Shown here in pieces: positions 63,112-64,000 of a DNA stretch of 64,000 nt. This stretch comes from Martelella lutilitoris (GTDB lineage: Bacteria; Pseudomonadota; Alphaproteobacteria; Rhizobiales; Rhizobiaceae), in contig NZ_CP066786.1 in assembly GCF_016598595.1 (NCBI RefSeq), positions 1,139,501 to 1,203,500 of the forward strand. The letters are read 5' to 3'. Positions within the stretch are counted from its first letter, which is position 1; each line of letters opens with the position of its first letter. Under the pieces are notes generated by a model, which saw only the letters and a program-made list of their open reading frames with translations, was not told where the DNA came from and did no database searches. The position numbers were made by a program, and so were the translations under genes.

Positions 63112-63366
63112 ATGTCGGAAGAACGTCTTGAAAGGCTCGAAGCGCAGATTGCCGCGCATCAGGAAGTATTGATCGCGCTCGCCGCCGCCCTTCCCGAAGG
63201 CGAGAACCGCGCGGTGTTCCGCGCTGCGCTCGACGGGCTTCTGACCGTCAAGGGGCAGGAGGAGGATCCCGGCTTTGATCCCGATTCTTCCTTTGCCTTC
63301 CAGTACCGCGTGGCTGATACGATCCGCGCTATCGTTGAAGGCGCCGAGGCGCGCTCGAAGCGCTGA
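63112..63366 (+). CDS. Small conserved protein of unknown function
   Basis: An 84-residue acidic protein with a helix-forming N-terminus (EERLERLEAQIAAHQEVLIALAAAL) that could form a short coiled coil, then a loop and a C-terminal helix. No family is recognised with confidence. AGAGGA lies directly before the ATG, which supports translation. It is in the same orientation as the next small gene but 87 bases away. Confidence 0.65.
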   Translation: MSEERLERLEAQIAAHQEVLIALAAALPEGENRAVFRAALDGLLTVKGQEEDPGFDPDSSFAFQYRVADTIRAIVEGAEARSKR

Positions 63367-63453
63367 GCGAGAAAGCGGGCATGCGCCTGATTTTCGGGAA
63401 CCTTTCGCCGGTTTGCGGCGTTGGAAAAAAGGTTAAAACGGAGGATCAGGCCA

Positions 63454-63726
63454 ATGCCGAAAGCGACGCGAGATCAGCGCCCGTCCGTCAAGGACGAGGA
63501 GACCTATCAGGCCCTGCGCGATGACGGAGCCTCGAAGGAAAAGGCCGCGCGCATTGCCAACGCCCAGGCTAACAGCAGCATGAAGCCGTCGAAAAAGGGC
63601 GGAGAGGCAGACCCTTACGAGGAATGGACGCGCGATGATCTTTACGATCAGGCGCAGAAGATCGGCATTGAGGGGCGCTCGAAGATGGACAAGGGCGAAC
63701 TGATCGAGGCCCTGCGCAACCACTGA
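63454..63726 (+). CDS. Small Rho-N/SAP-like domain protein
   Basis: A 90-residue basic protein. The N-terminal SVKDEETYQALRDDGASKEKAARIANAQA repeat-like helix and the C-terminal YEEWTRDDLYDQAQKIGIEGRSKMDKGELIEALRNH resemble the Rho termination factor N-terminal (SAP-like) domain, which binds nucleic acid. ATG at 63454 has GGAGGATCAGG upstream. Function is unknown; stress-linked proteins of this type are common in Rhizobiales. Confidence 0.72.
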   Translation: MPKATRDQRPSVKDEETYQALRDDGASKEKAARIANAQANSSMKPSKKGGEADPYEEWTRDDLYDQAQKIGIEGRSKMDKGELIEALRNH

Positions 63727-63737
63727 CGGAAACCCCG

Positions 63738-64000
63738 TCAGCGCTTCGAAAACCCGCTTTCGGGCCTGGCCGTCTCTTCCGCATCCAGGAGATCGGCGAC
63801 CCGCCGGAACGAGGTGACGATGGAAAACTGCTCGTTCCGGTCAAAGGCGGAGAACTCCGCGGCGAAGCCGTCGGCAAAGAGCGACGGCGTGCCCGCAAGT
63901 GTGGTTGACCCCGCGGCCGTCAGCACGGCCTGCACCTTGCGCCGGTCGGATGAAGACCGTTTGCGCTCGATCAGTCCCTTTGCTTCGAGCTTGTCGAGAA
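63738..64000 (-). CDS. MarR-family regulator, C-terminal part (5' truncated by window edge)
   Basis: The last 86 residues or so of a winged-helix regulator are visible. The wing reads LEAKGLIERKRSSSDRRKVQAVLT, typical of MarR proteins; the start lies beyond the right edge. It is convergent with the small SAP-like gene. Nothing can be said of its target. Confidence 0.85.
   Translation of the reverse strand, partial: LDKLEAKGLIERKRSSSDRRKVQAVLTAAGSTTLAGTPSLFADGFAAEFSAFDRNEQFSIVTSFRRVADLLDAEETARPESGFSKR

Overview
The window is a GC-rich alphaproteobacterial chromosome segment. The gene set fits the Hyphomicrobiales (Rhizobiaceae/Aurantimonadaceae side): an atpA-atpG-atpD-atpC operon, a three-gene pntAA-pntAB-pntB transhydrogenase, a separate aa3-oxidase subunit IV gene, putA paired with an Lrp-type putR, exoD, and REP-like palindromes typical of rhizobial intergenic DNA. 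Genus is not resolved from the sequence alone. There are no rRNA or tRNA genes, insertion sequences, integrases or CRISPR arrays that I can see.

Layout. 1-3.7 kb: 3' part of the F1F0 ATP synthase operon, ended by a clear hairpin-T terminator. 3.9-11.6 kb: mixed housekeeping and regulatory genes: a GGDEF-EAL protein, a CobW-type metal GTPase with a WD40 partner, a LacI regulator with a 2-hydroxyacid dehydrogenase, a MarR regulator with two perfect operator-like dyads and a divergent membrane protein, and a class I glutamine amidotransferase-like hydrolase. 11.8-15.5 kb: a TRAP transporter of the TakP (2-oxo acid) type whose binding-protein gene converges on its membrane genes. 15.8-19.1 kb: oxidase subunit IV and the pnt operon. 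19.2-22.7 kb: small single genes (extensin-like, SpoIIAA-like, DUF2325, monooxygenase-like, VOC, DUF423, truncated hemoglobin). 22.7-28.2 kb: a DeoR regulator, a class II fructose-bisphosphate aldolase and a sugar ABC transporter lacking a local ATPase.

28.4-58.1 kb is the notable region: about 30 kb of tightly packed genes that look like uptake and stepwise breakdown of nitrogen-rich ring compounds or their ribosides. It holds an FAD oxidoreductase, a questin-oxidase-like protein, three amidohydrolases, two creatininase-family enzymes, a CocE/NonD hydrolase, a cupin, an isochorismatase-type amidase, an AtzH/HpxZ-like protein, an amidase-signature enzyme, an oxamate-amidohydrolase (HpxW)-like enzyme, a nucleoside phosphorylase, a PfkB kinase and an ADP-ribosylglycohydrolase-family protein. 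Two paralogous polyamine-type (PotABCD) ABC transporters feed it, each with its own creatininase-family gene and each linked to one of two paralogous LysR regulators. The 9-mer AAATTGCAT recurs in three of the promoter regions. No substrate can be named from the sequence. The combination is consistent with purine-, ureide- or triazine-like compounds and nucleosides, and it is the best candidate here for an undescribed catabolic system.

58.4-64 kb: divergent putA/putR for proline catabolism, exoD, two small proteins, and the C-terminal part of a second MarR regulator that runs off the right edge. Several genes appear to start at TTG or GTG; starts were chosen by Shine-Dalgarno spacing and by where family similarity begins.
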